Assembly (NCBI GenBank): GCA_030145485.1 | Contig: JAQYVP010000088.1 | Coordinates: 1-34,434 of the forward strand | Reading direction: 5' to 3' | DNA: 34,434 bases | From: Chromatiales bacterium | GTDB taxonomy: Bacteria > Pseudomonadota > Gammaproteobacteria > Chromatiales > Chromatiaceae | Notes under the pieces: generated by a model | Seen by the model: only the letters and a program-made list of their open reading frames with translations | Told to the model about the DNA's origin: nothing | Database searches by the model: none | Shown here: piece by piece, positions 7,627 to 16,132 of the stretch | How positions within the stretch are numbered: position 1 is the stretch's first letter | Layout: each line of letters opens with the position of its first letter | Program-made: the position numbers and the translations under genes

Positions 7627-9534
7627 ATGATCAATGTCAGAAGCGACGAACCTGAATACGCCTTCTTGTGGGACAAGCAAAGCAAAACCCACAACCGCTA
7701 CGGCGCCAGCATAGAGACTGTCTTCGAGGCCGATGAACTGCGTGACAAGAGCCTCGATATCAATGATGATGTCGGCATTGGTGACAATCCCAATCGTTAT
7801 AAGCAGCATGGATTTTTTCTCAATATCGACAACTGCATTGGCTGTCATGCTTGTGAAGCCGCCTGCAGTGAAAAGAATGACAACCCTGCACACATCGCAT
7901 TCAGATCCGTGGGTTTCGTCGAGGGTGGAAGCTTCCCCGCCTATCAGCGGCTCAACATCTCCATGGCATGCAATCATTGTGACGACACCGTCTGCCTGAA
8001 GGGGTGTCCGACACGCGCCTACACCAAATTTGCCGAGTATGGCGCTGTACTTCAGGATCCCGACATCTGTTTCGGCTGCGGCTACTGTACCTGGGTCTGC
8101 CCCTACAATGCGCCGCAACTGGACCCGGTCAAGGGCCAGGTGACTAAATGCAACATGTGCGCCGACCGCCTCGAGGTTGGCCTCAAGCCAGCCTGTGTCG
8201 CCGCCTGCCTGGGTAATGCGCTGGATTTCGGCGTCATCGAAAATATCCCCGAGGGACGCAGCCAGGCAAAAACCGAAATCCCCGGATTCCCGCGCACCGA
8301 CATCACCCACCCCAACATCCGTTTCCAGCAGACACGTTCGACACATCGTGAGATGACCCGTACCGACTCGACACCGCTGAAATATCACCGTGATGACAAG
8401 GCGGGGATGTTCAAGCCTGCGGTTGATGAGAAGCATGGCAGGGAGCGCTACTGGAACTGGAAAATCCTCTTGAGTTCGCATGAAAATGCACATGCCATCT
8501 TCACCCTCCTCAGCCAGGCGGTGATGGGCGCGTTTGTGCTGCTGGTGATCGGCTCACTGTTTGGCTCGCTTGCTGTGGCTGCCCCCCTGCAGCAGCTCAA
8601 AGAGAGCAGCGCCTGGCTGCCGTTGCTGGGAATCCTGGTCGCACTCATGGGCTTCGGACTGTTCAAGCTGAACATGCATCTGGGCAAACCACACCGTTTC
8701 TACCGAGGTTTTTACAACCTGCGACACTCGCCCGTGAGTCGTGAAATCGCCGGCGTATCGCTGTTTTTCGCCAGCCTCAGCGGCTTTGCGCTGATGTCGC
8801 TGTTCGATCACAAAATCGCACACTGGCTGGTGGTACTCTTCAGCATAACCGGTGTGCTTGGCGCCGCTCTCGGCTCCTGGTACATGTACAAACTCTATCG
8901 CATCCCTGCCCGCCCCTTCTGGGACCACTGGCAGACAGGCAGTGCATTCTATGAAACCATGCTGTCGCTTGGCAGCCTGTTGATAGCAGTGGTCGCCACG
9001 GCAATCAACGGAATCGACGCACCACTACTGCAGCTCCTGGCAGTCATTTGCGCCACCGGTGTCGCACTGGAGAATATCGCCCACTGGTTCCATGCCCGGG
9101 ATTTAAAACAGGCTGGCAATGAAGGCGCTGCCGCCCACTATGAGCAGACCACCACCTTTGGAAAAACCTACAGGCTGCGCAATGCCCTGCTCGGCGTCAA
9201 CCTGCTGCTGTTGATCACGCTAGCGGCTGCAGGCGCATCCATGCCCGGCTTGATTGCCACCGCACTGCTGCCTGCAATGCTGCTGCTGGCAGCCTATACA
9301 AGCCGCATTCTCTTCTATGCACTGGTGATTCCGACAACCATGCCAGGCGCATTCTTCTGGAAAAATGAAGGTTTCGTCGAACATGCGCGTGAGACAGGAC
9401 TGGCGGAGATGGAGCAGATGGGTGTCGTCTATGAAGGGCATCACAAGTTCCGTCTCGATGAACTGCTGCAGACGATACGTGAGGCCAGTTTCAAAGAGAT
9501 GCGCTCACAGTTTGCACGAATTTTTACGGGATGA
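7627..9534 (+). CDS. DmsB-DmsC fusion: four-cluster ferredoxin joined to a quinol-oxidising membrane anchor
   Basis: This 635-aa protein joins two subunits that are normally separate. Residues ~60-200 are a DmsB/NrfC-like ferredoxin with 16 cysteines in four [4Fe-4S] motifs: C70/C73/C76/C80, C115/C118/C123/C127, C148/C151/C154/C158 and C175/C178/C190/C194. After a hydrophilic linker, residues ~300-590 form about eight hydrophobic helices like the DmsC/YnfH anchor, which takes electrons from menaquinol or ubiquinol. A ~60-residue N-terminal extension precedes the first cluster. It starts 1 nt after the nitrate reductase stop. The inferred role is electron transfer from the quinol pool to the cytoplasmic nitrate reductase. 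Fusion and pairing are seen; the electron route is inferred. Confidence 0.85.
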   Translation: MINVRSDEPEYAFLWDKQSKTHNRYGASIETVFEADELRDKSLDINDDVGIGDNPNRYKQHGFFLNIDNCIGCHACEAACSEKNDNPAHIAFRSVGFVEGGSFPAYQRLNISMACNHCDDTVCLKGCPTRAYTKFAEYGAVLQDPDICFGCGYCTWVCPYNAPQLDPVKGQVTKCNMCADRLEVGLKPACVAACLGNALDFGVIENIPEGRSQAKTEIPGFPRTDITHPNIRFQQTRSTHREMTRTDSTPLKYHRDDKAGMFKPAVDEKHGRERYWNWKILLSSHENAHAIFTLLSQAVMGAFVLLVIGSLFGSLAVAAPLQQLKESSAWLPLLGILVALMGFGLFKLNMHLGKPHRFYRGFYNLRHSPVSREIAGVSLFFASLSGFALMSLFDHKIAHWLVVLFSITGVLGAALGSWYMYKLYRIPARPFWDHWQTGSAFYETMLSLGSLLIAVVATAINGIDAPLLQLLAVICATGVALENIAHWFHARDLKQAGNEGAAAHYEQTTTFGKTYRLRNALLGVNLLLLITLAAAGASMPGLIATALLPAMLLLAAYTSRILFYALVIPTTMPGAFFWKNEGFVEHARETGLAEMEQMGVVYEGHHKFRLDELLQTIREASFKEMRSQFARIFTG

Positions 9535-9544
9535 GGTAAGTTTT

Positions 9545-9743
9545 AGGTTTTAGGTTTGTAACTATTCAGCATCTTCTTAAACCAGCAAAATAAGTCACTG
9601 CTCGCGGGTGTATCTGGAGAAAACGTCGGAGGCAGGGATGCCGAAGCGAGCCTACATGGATGTATTCACGGCATTTTCCGGAAGGTATACCCGCTAGCAG
9701 TGACGATCCCGTAGGTGCTGAATAGTTACTCAGGTTTTAGGTT
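9545..9743. mobile_element. MITE-like nested palindrome flanked by a 12-bp direct repeat
   Basis: Outer inverted repeats GTAACTATTCAGCA (9558-9571) and TGCTGAATAGTTAC (9716-9729) enclose an inner pair, GTCACTGCTCGCGGGTGTA near 9594 and TATACCCGCTAGCAGTGAC at 9686-9704. The core carries GCCTACATGGATGTATTC. The 12-mer AGGTTTTAGGTT lies directly outside both ends (9545-9556 and 9732-9743), which looks like a target-site duplication or insertion into a TTTTAGG repeat. It has no coding capacity. It may also end the upstream operon transcript. Confidence 0.7.
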
Positions 9744-9763
9744 ACCACGCGGAATCGATGCCT

Positions 9764-9793
9764 TATCTGTGTGTATCTGTGTTCATCTGTGGA
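9764..9793 (+). repeat. Three 10-bp tandem repeats upstream of the MoxR gene
   Basis: TATCTGTGTG, TATCTGTGTT and CATCTGTGGA follow one another without a gap, ending 24 bp before the MoxR ATG. A 10-bp period places the ATCTGTG units on one DNA face. This could be an operator or a dispersed repeat. Confidence 0.5.
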
Positions 9794-9817
9794 AAAGAAT
9801 AAGAGATTCCTGAAAAA

Positions 9818-11338
9818 ATGAAACAACGCCTCGGAAAACTGCGCGACTACCTGCTGCACGATCTCATCGAACGTGATACCGCCGTGCGCCTGGCGCTGCT
9901 GTCGGCCCTCGCGGGAGAACACCTGCTGCTGATTGGGGAGCCTGGTACTGCAAAAAGCATCCTTGCTCGTCGTCTGCACCTGGTATTCCGGGAGGGCGAC
10001 TACTTCGAGCGGCTGCTGACGCGCTTCACTGTACCTGAAGAGCTGTTCGGCCCGCTGTCGATCAAAGCGCTGGAAAACGACCGCTACGAGCGCCTCACCA
10101 AATGCTACCTCCCTGGTGCAAATATTGCTTTTATCGATGAGGTATTCAAGGCCAACAGCGTCATTTTGAATGCGCTGCTGACGATCCTCAATGAACGAGA
10201 ATTCGATAATGGCGACCAGCGCATCAAACTCCCCCTGATTGCCGTCATCGGGGCCAGCAACGAACTGCCGGACAATCCCGAACTCGATGCCCTCTATGAT
10301 CGTTTCCTGTGCCGCTACAAGGTCAGCCCTGTCTCAGAAAAAGCCTTTCCACAGCTGCTGGCATTGAGTGATTCCGCGCAGCGGCCTGTACCTGAAAACG
10401 AACGTCTGAGTATGCAGGAAGTCAGACAGATCCAGCAACAGGCGCAAAGTGTCACACTGCCGCAAGATGTTATGCTGCTGCTGCAAACACTGCGCCTCTA
10501 TCTGCAACAGAAAAGCCTCTATATCTCTGACAGGCGCTGGCGCAAGATCATTAAACTGATGCAGGTCTCCGCCGTCACCAACGAACGTACCAGCATCTCG
10601 ATCTGGGACTGCTGGCTGCTGCAGCACTGCCTGTGGGATGAGCCCGGGCACCGCAAGCTGATTTCAGAATGGTATCAGTCGCACATGGGAATCGGCAGCG
10701 GCTTCAATCATGAGCGACTGGAGAAGCTGGTACATACCTGGGAGACCACACTGCAGAAGGAAGCCAGCAGCACCACACAAAGCAGGAACGCTGCTGGTGA
10801 GCCGCTCTACGAGGATAGTGATGGCCGCCCCACGACACTCAAGGATAAAAGCAAAGTGGCAACACGTGATGGTGAACCACTCTACCTGGCTCCACCGGAT
10901 GAAGATGACCGCAGCAACAAAGGAACGGGTTACACGCGGGATGAACTGCTGGTGAGTTTTTTTGATGACATCTACCAGCAGTGCCACATCAATGGCAAAT
11001 GGAAACACATCAATGCCTACATCAACAAATCAGCCAACCGGCTCAGCCATCATCATCAAAACACCCCGATAATGGAAGCGGCCCGTTATGCAGAGGTCTT
11101 TATCAACGCACGCAGCCGCGAAACGCAAGCTATTTTTGACGACATCAATCTCCTCAAGGGAAAGCTGCAGCAGCAACAGCTGTCGCTCGAGCAGACCATC
11201 GCCGAGCACCTGTGGATTCCAGCCGCTTTCAGCGAAAAAGCTGCACGTAGTCTAAGCAGGGCAATTGAGGCGGCATCCAGTCTCTCGAACAGAATGGAGC
11301 TGGTCACTGCCGGCTACTCAAAGTTGCAGCGTGAGTAG
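9818..11338 (+). CDS. RavA-type MoxR AAA+ ATPase
   Basis: This 506-aa protein has an N-terminal MoxR-family AAA+ module: Walker A GEPGTAKS (residues 40-47), Walker B IAFIDEVF (D107-E108), a sensor-1 GASNELP segment, and arginine-rich collar sequences. The C-terminal ~250 residues resemble the RavA lobe and discoid region, with a variable insert. MoxR ATPases work with VWA proteins as remodelling or metallo-cofactor-insertion chaperones; E. coli RavA-ViaA acts on respiratory Fe-S complexes. Here the VWA partner follows 5 nt downstream, and the nitrate reductase operon lies upstream, so a maturation role for that enzyme is plausible but unproven. The ribosome-binding site is weak. Confidence 0.82.
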   Translation: MKQRLGKLRDYLLHDLIERDTAVRLALLSALAGEHLLLIGEPGTAKSILARRLHLVFREGDYFERLLTRFTVPEELFGPLSIKALENDRYERLTKCYLPGANIAFIDEVFKANSVILNALLTILNEREFDNGDQRIKLPLIAVIGASNELPDNPELDALYDRFLCRYKVSPVSEKAFPQLLALSDSAQRPVPENERLSMQEVRQIQQQAQSVTLPQDVMLLLQTLRLYLQQKSLYISDRRWRKIIKLMQVSAVTNERTSISIWDCWLLQHCLWDEPGHRKLISEWYQSHMGIGSGFNHERLEKLVHTWETTLQKEASSTTQSRNAAGEPLYEDSDGRPTTLKDKSKVATRDGEPLYLAPPDEDDRSNKGTGYTRDELLVSFFDDIYQQCHINGKWKHINAYINKSANRLSHHHQNTPIMEAARYAEVFINARSRETQAIFDDINLLKGKLQQQQLSLEQTIAEHLWIPAAFSEKAARSLSRAIEAASSLSNRMELVTAGYSKLQRE

Positions 11339-11343
11339 CCAAG

Positions 11344-11799
11344 ATGCACAGCCTGCACGCTCTGGATCAAAAATTCGCCATCCTCGACGAATTGCCGGAA
11401 TCGCTCTATGCACTGGTCATCACTCACTCGCATGGCGAGCTGTATCAGCGCGCAGCCGGTGTGATGCAGTGGCGCGAATCCCTGCTTGCCGGTGAGTTGC
11501 CTTGTGCACAACAGTTAAGCTGGCCTGAAGAACATATCTGCCTAACAATCCTCAAGCGCCTTGAAGCACTGGATATCGTTCAATATTGTCACCAACAGGA
11601 GGAGTTGACCGACTCGGTCGTGGAGAGCATTTTAGACGGAGTCAGCAGCGCAGAGGAGTTTTCGCGCAAGATCGCTGGAGTCGATAGCTTTGATGACAAA
11701 CAGGCACAGCGGCAGAATATCAGGGACAGGGATTCTGCATTTGAAGACCATGATGGCCTGTCGGATCATCTGGACTCATCATCCGCAGCCTCGAATTAA
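11344..11799 (+). CDS. N-terminal part of the MoxR-partner (VWA) protein, ended by TAA
   Basis: This 151-aa product starts 5 nt after the MoxR stop and looks like the N-terminal helical region of VWA partner proteins (QRAAGVMQWRESLLAGELP, LKRLEALDIVQYC, ELTDSVVESILDGV). It has no VWA fold itself. After TAA 11797-11799 the same frame remains open to 11951 as a Gln/Lys/Glu-rich linker, and the VWA domain then follows in another frame. The simplest reading is one gene of about 390 aa broken by one nonsense codon and one frameshift. Two separate genes remain possible but less likely. Confidence 0.6.
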   Translation: MHSLHALDQKFAILDELPESLYALVITHSHGELYQRAAGVMQWRESLLAGELPCAQQLSWPEEHICLTILKRLEALDIVQYCHQQEELTDSVVESILDGVSSAEEFSRKIAGVDSFDDKQAQRQNIRDRDSAFEDHDGLSDHLDSSSAASN

Positions 11800-11860
11800 G
11801 CTGGTGCAGGTCGGCCTGCTGATGAGCAGGAGCCCCCACCCCACCCTTCCACCTCAACGC

Positions 11861-11884
11861 AGAAGCAGAAGCAGAAGCAGAAGC
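11861..11884 (+). repeat. AGAAGC hexanucleotide tandem repeat (4 copies)
   Basis: Four exact AGAAGC units lie in the linker between the two halves of the VWA gene. In the frame of the N-terminal half they encode alternating Gln and Lys. Copy-number changes would not shift the frame, but would change linker length. Confidence 0.8.
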
Positions 11885-11911
11885 AGGACAGTACCCAACT
11901 GAACGCGGAAA

Positions 11912-12535
11912 GTGAACAATCCACAGGCGCAATTTCCACTAAAACGCGCTGAAAGGACTCTTATGACCTATCAGCTGCAGGGTGTGCTCTCCGAACATAC
12001 CCCGCAGGAGCACGACATCATCGAACAGCAGGAGCAGACAAAATCCACCAGGGGCCAGGGTCCGATAATCCTCTGTCTCGACACCTCCGGCTCGATGCAG
12101 GGAGAGCCAGAGCAGATCGCCAAGGCACTGGTTATCGAAGCCCTGCGCATCGCTTTTGAAGAACAACGCCGCTGCTATCTCTATAGTTTCAGCGGCCCTG
12201 AACAGATTCTTGAACATGAGCTGGATCTGACCACCGGGGGACTTGGCAGACTGCTGCAGTTTCTGCAGCAATCCTTTCATGGCGGCACGGATGTCACTCA
12301 GCCGCTGATCCAGGCGCTTCGCAAACAGCAGCAACAGCAGTGGCGGCAGGCGGATATATTGCTGATCAGCGACGGACGCTTCCCCCCGCAGCCACAGCTG
12401 CTGCAACAGCTCAGGCAGGCAAAATCAGTACAGGGACTACGCCTGCACGGTGTGATACTGGGTAACTGGCAGGGAAGAGCGCTCAGTGAGTTGTGTGACC
12501 CCGTGCATCGTTTTTCGGACTGGAGTTTTGCATAA
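11912..12535 (+). CDS. VWA-domain protein (MoxR partner), C-terminal part
   Basis: This part holds a von Willebrand factor A domain with a full MIDAS metal site: DTSGSM (D-x-S-x-S), GGTDV for the Thr, and ISDGRF for the Asp. It resembles the C-terminal VWA domain of ViaA and similar MoxR partners. The segment before it (KRAERTLMTYQLQGVLSEH) also appears family-conserved and lies upstream of the ATG at 11963, so the coding region probably extends back and joins the N-terminal half through a frameshift. If translated alone, ATG 11963 with AGGA 5 nt upstream would give 190 aa. The next gene is convergent, with only 59 bp between and no obvious terminator. Confidence 0.72.
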   Translation: MNNPQAQFPLKRAERTLMTYQLQGVLSEHTPQEHDIIEQQEQTKSTRGQGPIILCLDTSGSMQGEPEQIAKALVIEALRIAFEEQRRCYLYSFSGPEQILEHELDLTTGGLGRLLQFLQQSFHGGTDVTQPLIQALRKQQQQQWRQADILLISDGRFPPQPQLLQQLRQAKSVQGLRLHGVILGNWQGRALSELCDPVHRFSDWSFA

Positions 12536-12594
12536 CGACACTGGAATTATTCAATAAACGACAACGTATTGGCGAGCTCAAATGATGCACTCGG

Positions 12595-13200
12595 TTATTG
12601 AGACGTTTGTTGCAAGCGGGCCAACTGAGCGTCATGCATGCGTCCCAGCAGGACAAGAGCGGCTATAGCTCCCAGCAGGGCATACGCCATATCACTCTGC
12701 GTATCCCACACATATCCCTGGGTGCCGAGAAATGCATCTGCACCACCGCCCATGATCTCAGCAGCGAGCCACTCCAACAGCTCATAAAAGGCGCTGAATG
12801 CCAGACAGACTGAGACCACGATGACATTCAACCAGCTGCGTCCATTGACAACCTCCTTGCGAATCAGAATTTCACGCGCTGCTATCGCCGGCACGAATCC
12901 CTGCATAAAATGCCCCAGCTTGTCGAAGTTATTGCGCGCATGCCCGAACATCTCACCGATCCAGTCAAACAGCGGCACTTCTGCATAGGTGTAGTGGGCG
13001 CCGACCATCAACAGGATGCTGTGCAGCAGAACCAACACATAGAGCATCGGGGTGAGGGGGAATGTACGGCGTGTCATTGCCATGACAAGCAACGCAATCA
13101 ACGCCGGCAGAGTCTCAAGAATCCAGGTTGGATAGTCATGCGGGTTGATGGCAGACCAGATGAGGACGGCAAAAAAGGTCAACAGCCACAATAATTGCAT
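12595..13200 (-). CDS. DUF2238 (YjdF-type) inner-membrane protein
   Basis: This 201-aa protein has about six hydrophobic helices and the DUF2238 signature: ARNNFDKLGHFMQGFVPAIAAREIL in the middle, SAFYELLEWLAAEIMG, then GTQGYVWDTQSDM with conserved acidic and aromatic residues. The family function is unknown; conserved His, Asp and Glu near the membrane suggest metal or proton handling, which is a guess. The start ATG at 13200 is chosen over an upstream in-frame start because GAGG lies 8 nt before it and the protein then begins directly with a hydrophobic segment. It is in the same direction as the HPP gene with a 72-bp gap. Confidence 0.82.
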   Translation of the reverse strand: MQLLWLLTFFAVLIWSAINPHDYPTWILETLPALIALLVMAMTRRTFPLTPMLYVLVLLHSILLMVGAHYTYAEVPLFDWIGEMFGHARNNFDKLGHFMQGFVPAIAAREILIRKEVVNGRSWLNVIVVSVCLAFSAFYELLEWLAAEIMGGGADAFLGTQGYVWDTQSDMAYALLGAIAALVLLGRMHDAQLARLQQTSQ

Positions 13201-13272
13201 CAAACAGCCTCTAAAATAATATCGTTGCAAATATCAATGTGTGCGGCGCAATGCGCTGTCGCTTATTGCGCC

Positions 13273-13980
13273 CTACGGATTGTTCGAGTCCGTGCCGACG
13301 TCTCTGCCAGTTGCAAGCTGGTAGATTTTCAGCAGGTCATCCTCAGTCACATCGATGAATGAATCGATCTGACTGAGAGCATACACCAGATCAGCATGAT
13401 CGACAGGTGCATAATCCAACGGTGTCTGTGCTGTTTCCTGCTTTTGCTGCATCAGTGCTGCGGGATATCTGCGCCACTGAAACAGAGCATTGAACAGCAC
13501 CGCCACAACAAGGATGGCAACAACATTGATCAGCACCGGAGTCAGCAGGTAATGATAGCCCAGCTGCTGAATGGATTCACCGCCAATCACGGCAGCCAGG
13601 GCTGTCGCGCCGCCCGGCGGATGAATACAGCGCAGATAGTACATAGCAGCGACGGAGACCCCCACAGCAGCAGCGGCGGCAAGAGTGATTTGCGGAATCC
13701 ACTGGGCGCAGGCCACGCCTATCAGTGCTGAAATCAGATGCCCGCCAAACACGTTCCACGGCTGCGCCAGTGCACCATGCGGTACCGCAAACAGCAGTAC
13801 TGCGGTCGCGCCCATCGACGGGATAATGTAAACAAGGGAGTCTGCGCCGGTAAACCAGGTGGTGACAAGGATCGCAACAAGGATGCCAAGAAAAGCACCA
13901 ATGGCAGAGATCAGTTTCTCAAAATGGCTGGCGTGATCCTGGCTCACGCCAAGATAGTCGAGGGCTGTTGTGCGCATCAT
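13273..13980 (-). CDS. HPP-family integral membrane protein
   Basis: This ~235-aa protein has four to five membrane helices and the name-giving motif CIHPPGGATALAAVIGG, preceded by PSMGATAVLLFAVPHGALAQPWNVFGGH. HPP proteins in cyanobacteria and plastids have been reported to transport nitrite, so a link to the nitrate/nitrite operon 4 kb away is possible but not shown. The C-terminal ~50 residues are soluble and acidic. The start is uncertain: ATG 13980 with a GAG-rich upstream sequence, or GTG 13992, four codons longer. Confidence 0.85.
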   Translation of the reverse strand: MMRTTALDYLGVSQDHASHFEKLISAIGAFLGILVAILVTTWFTGADSLVYIIPSMGATAVLLFAVPHGALAQPWNVFGGHLISALIGVACAQWIPQITLAAAAAVGVSVAAMYYLRCIHPPGGATALAAVIGGESIQQLGYHYLLTPVLINVVAILVVAVLFNALFQWRRYPAALMQQKQETAQTPLDYAPVDHADLVYALSQIDSFIDVTEDDLLKIYQLATGRDVGTDSNNP

Positions 13981-14083
13981 CGAGTGACTCACTCTTCAGG
14001 TCAGAAGATGAAGCCTAGCATATTCCTGGTAGACTAAATCTACAACAGCGAGATTAGCGCACTCCGCTCGCAATGACGGGAAA

Positions 14084-14674
14084 CTATGAGAGATCCCGGG
14101 CCAGTGAGTCGCGGATGTTGCGAGGAATCGGCTCAAGGCTGTGCGTGTAACTGGAATGATCAATGCCGGCGTTGATATCGACGCCTGCGCGGACTGCCTC
14201 AACCATCTCTGCTGAGAGTTCAAAGCGCAGAAAGTGTACTGCCGATGTCTTCTCCTCATCTGCACGCTCGAGGTCTTCATCGGCAATGGCATAAACCCGA
14301 TCACAACCCTGCACCTGCATCCACACCTGCTGCTCGATTCCGACCATCTGCGCCAATGCCTGCTGACGCTCTTCGACATTGGTATATTCGATCATGAAGG
14401 TTGCCTTCCAGTTGCTGCCGTCCGGTATCAGGGGGTTATAAGTATCCAGCTCCTCCTGTATGGCAGCGGCTTCAAAGATGCGTTCGACGCGCAGCATCTC
14501 CTGAATCTGGTACAACATGGTCTGTTTGTCCTCGAAATAGAGGGTCGCATGTGGACCGATGTGCAGCTGCCTGTCTTTTTTATGTTTCATTACAACGGTG
14601 CGCATCTCTGCACGGCGCTCTGCATACTGCTCCAGTGAATAGAGATCGTCTCGTGTTAATAATGCCATGGTCAT
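14084..14674 (-). CDS. DUF3501 family protein
   Basis: This 196-aa soluble protein begins ALLTRDDLYSLEQYAERRAEMR and contains GPHATLYFEDKQTMLYQIQEMLRVERI, the typical opening of DUF3501. Its function is unknown. Its ATG overlaps the stop of the HdrD-like gene (ATGA), so it is translationally coupled as the third gene of rubrerythrin - HdrD-like - DUF3501. That gene order recurs in sulfur- and iron-oxidising proteobacteria and suggests a shared redox or stress role. An alternative start is ATG 14668, two codons later. Confidence 0.85.
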   Translation of the reverse strand: MTMALLTRDDLYSLEQYAERRAEMRTVVMKHKKDRQLHIGPHATLYFEDKQTMLYQIQEMLRVERIFEAAAIQEELDTYNPLIPDGSNWKATFMIEYTNVEERQQALAQMVGIEQQVWMQVQGCDRVYAIADEDLERADEEKTSAVHFLRFELSAEMVEAVRAGVDINAGIDHSSYTHSLEPIPRNIRDSLARDLS

Positions 14675-15999
14675 ATTCCGTAAGCCTTGCGAATCAGGGT
14701 CATGGGGTGCATCGCATCGGTGCCGTCATCAAGCCCGTGGGCAATTTGCCTGCCCGCCATGATGCAGTCGCTGGTCAGGTAGTCAGCTTCAAACTTGCGC
14801 ACCCGGTTGACGACCGGACGGGCGATTTTCATCGAAATTTCGTGAAATTCCACTTTGACGGCATAGGTTCCGTCATGCCCTGAACAGCGCTCGATGGTCT
14901 CTATTTCGGTATCAGGAATCAGCTGCAGCAGGTCACGGGTCTTGAGTCCGATCTTCTGCACTCGCTGATGGCAGGCGACCTGGTAGGCAACCCTGCCCAG
15001 CGGGTTTTTAAAATCTGTTTTCAGCAAATCGTGCTTGTGACGCAGCATCAGGTACTCAAAAGGATCGAAAATTGCCTGCTGGACCTTGATGACATCCTCA
15101 TCATCAGGAAACATCAGCGGCAACTCCTGCCTGAACATCAATGCGCATGAAGGAATAGGAGCTACAATATCCCAGCCTGCATCGACAAGTTTCGCCAGTA
15201 CCGGGATATTCGCCTCTTTAGCCCGCCTCACGGCATCGAGATCACCCAGTTCGAGCTTGGGCATGCCGCAGCACTGCTCTTTCTCAGCCAGTGTTACGGG
15301 AATACCATTGTGTTCAAATACCGCCTTCAGATCGACACCCATGCGGGGATCATTACGGTTTCCGTAACAGGTGGCAAACAGAGCAACGCAGCCGGTTGTC
15401 CTGCCCGCAGGCGTGGCGCCCTCTCCACTATCGGGGATCATGCGTTGACGCATGCTGTTGCTGTAATATTTTGGTAAAACCGCGTCAGCACTGACGCCGA
15501 GAGTGCTTTGCAGAAGCTTGCGCATGCCTGCATTTGCATTGGCCGCGTTGACCACGCTCGATACCACAGGGAGAGCGGCCAGTTTGCCAACACTATCGGT
15601 ACTGCTGAGCACCTTGTCGCGCAGTGAAGCACCCTGCTGTTTGAATTTAACGGCTTTGGCGCGCAGCATCAGATGTGGAAAATCGATATTCCACTCATGT
15701 GGCGGTACATAGGGACATTTGGTCAGATAACAGAGATCGCACAGGTAACAGTGATCGACGACACTCCAGTAATCCTCTTTGGCAACGCCGTCGACTTCCA
15801 TGGTATCGGATTCATCAACGAGGTCAAACAGTGTAGGAAACGAGTGACACAGGCTGACACACCTGCGGCATCCATGACAGATATCGAAAACCCGCTCCAA
15901 CTCACTGAAGAGGTTATCCTGATCATAGAATTCCGGATTGTGCCAATCGAGAGGATGGCGTGTTGGCGCCTCGAGGCTGCCTTCGCGAACTGTCGCCAT
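14671..15999 (-). CDS. HdrD/GlpC-like iron-sulfur protein (heterodisulfide reductase-related)
   Basis: This 442-aa soluble protein has two N-terminal [4Fe-4S] motifs (CHGCRRCVSLC and CYLCDLCYLTKCPYVPP). Two CCG-type domains follow: one with CYGNR...KEQCCGMPKLE, a second with ACHQRVQKIG...ERCSGHDGTY, where the usual Cys-Cys pair is reduced to Cys-Ser. CCG domains bind the non-cubane cluster of HdrB or analogous centres in GlpC and LutA. The start ATG at 15999 has AGGAG 8 nt upstream. The gene lies 133 bp downstream of rubrerythrin and overlaps DUF3501. Its electron donor or acceptor is not known; rubrerythrin is a natural candidate partner. Confidence 0.83.
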   Translation of the reverse strand: MATVREGSLEAPTRHPLDWHNPEFYDQDNLFSELERVFDICHGCRRCVSLCHSFPTLFDLVDESDTMEVDGVAKEDYWSVVDHCYLCDLCYLTKCPYVPPHEWNIDFPHLMLRAKAVKFKQQGASLRDKVLSSTDSVGKLAALPVVSSVVNAANANAGMRKLLQSTLGVSADAVLPKYYSNSMRQRMIPDSGEGATPAGRTTGCVALFATCYGNRNDPRMGVDLKAVFEHNGIPVTLAEKEQCCGMPKLELGDLDAVRRAKEANIPVLAKLVDAGWDIVAPIPSCALMFRQELPLMFPDDEDVIKVQQAIFDPFEYLMLRHKHDLLKTDFKNPLGRVAYQVACHQRVQKIGLKTRDLLQLIPDTEIETIERCSGHDGTYAVKVEFHEISMKIARPVVNRVRKFEADYLTSDCIMAGRQIAHGLDDGTDAMHPMTLIRKAYGI

Positions 16000-16132
16000 A
16001 GCGAGTCTCCTAGTGTGTTCTGTTGCCTGTTGATGCGCCTAAAAATCAGCACATTCGATGGCAGTAACAATGGGATTGTTGACTCTCAACCCAAATCCAT
16101 AGAGGAGCAGAGTTGAGAGATTGGACAGGCTA

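Noticed and set aside
7543-8493. 316-codon minus-strand frame opposite the nitrate reductase and ferredoxin genes
   Set aside because: It overlaps two strongly conserved plus-strand genes, including all 16 cluster cysteines, and resembles nothing.
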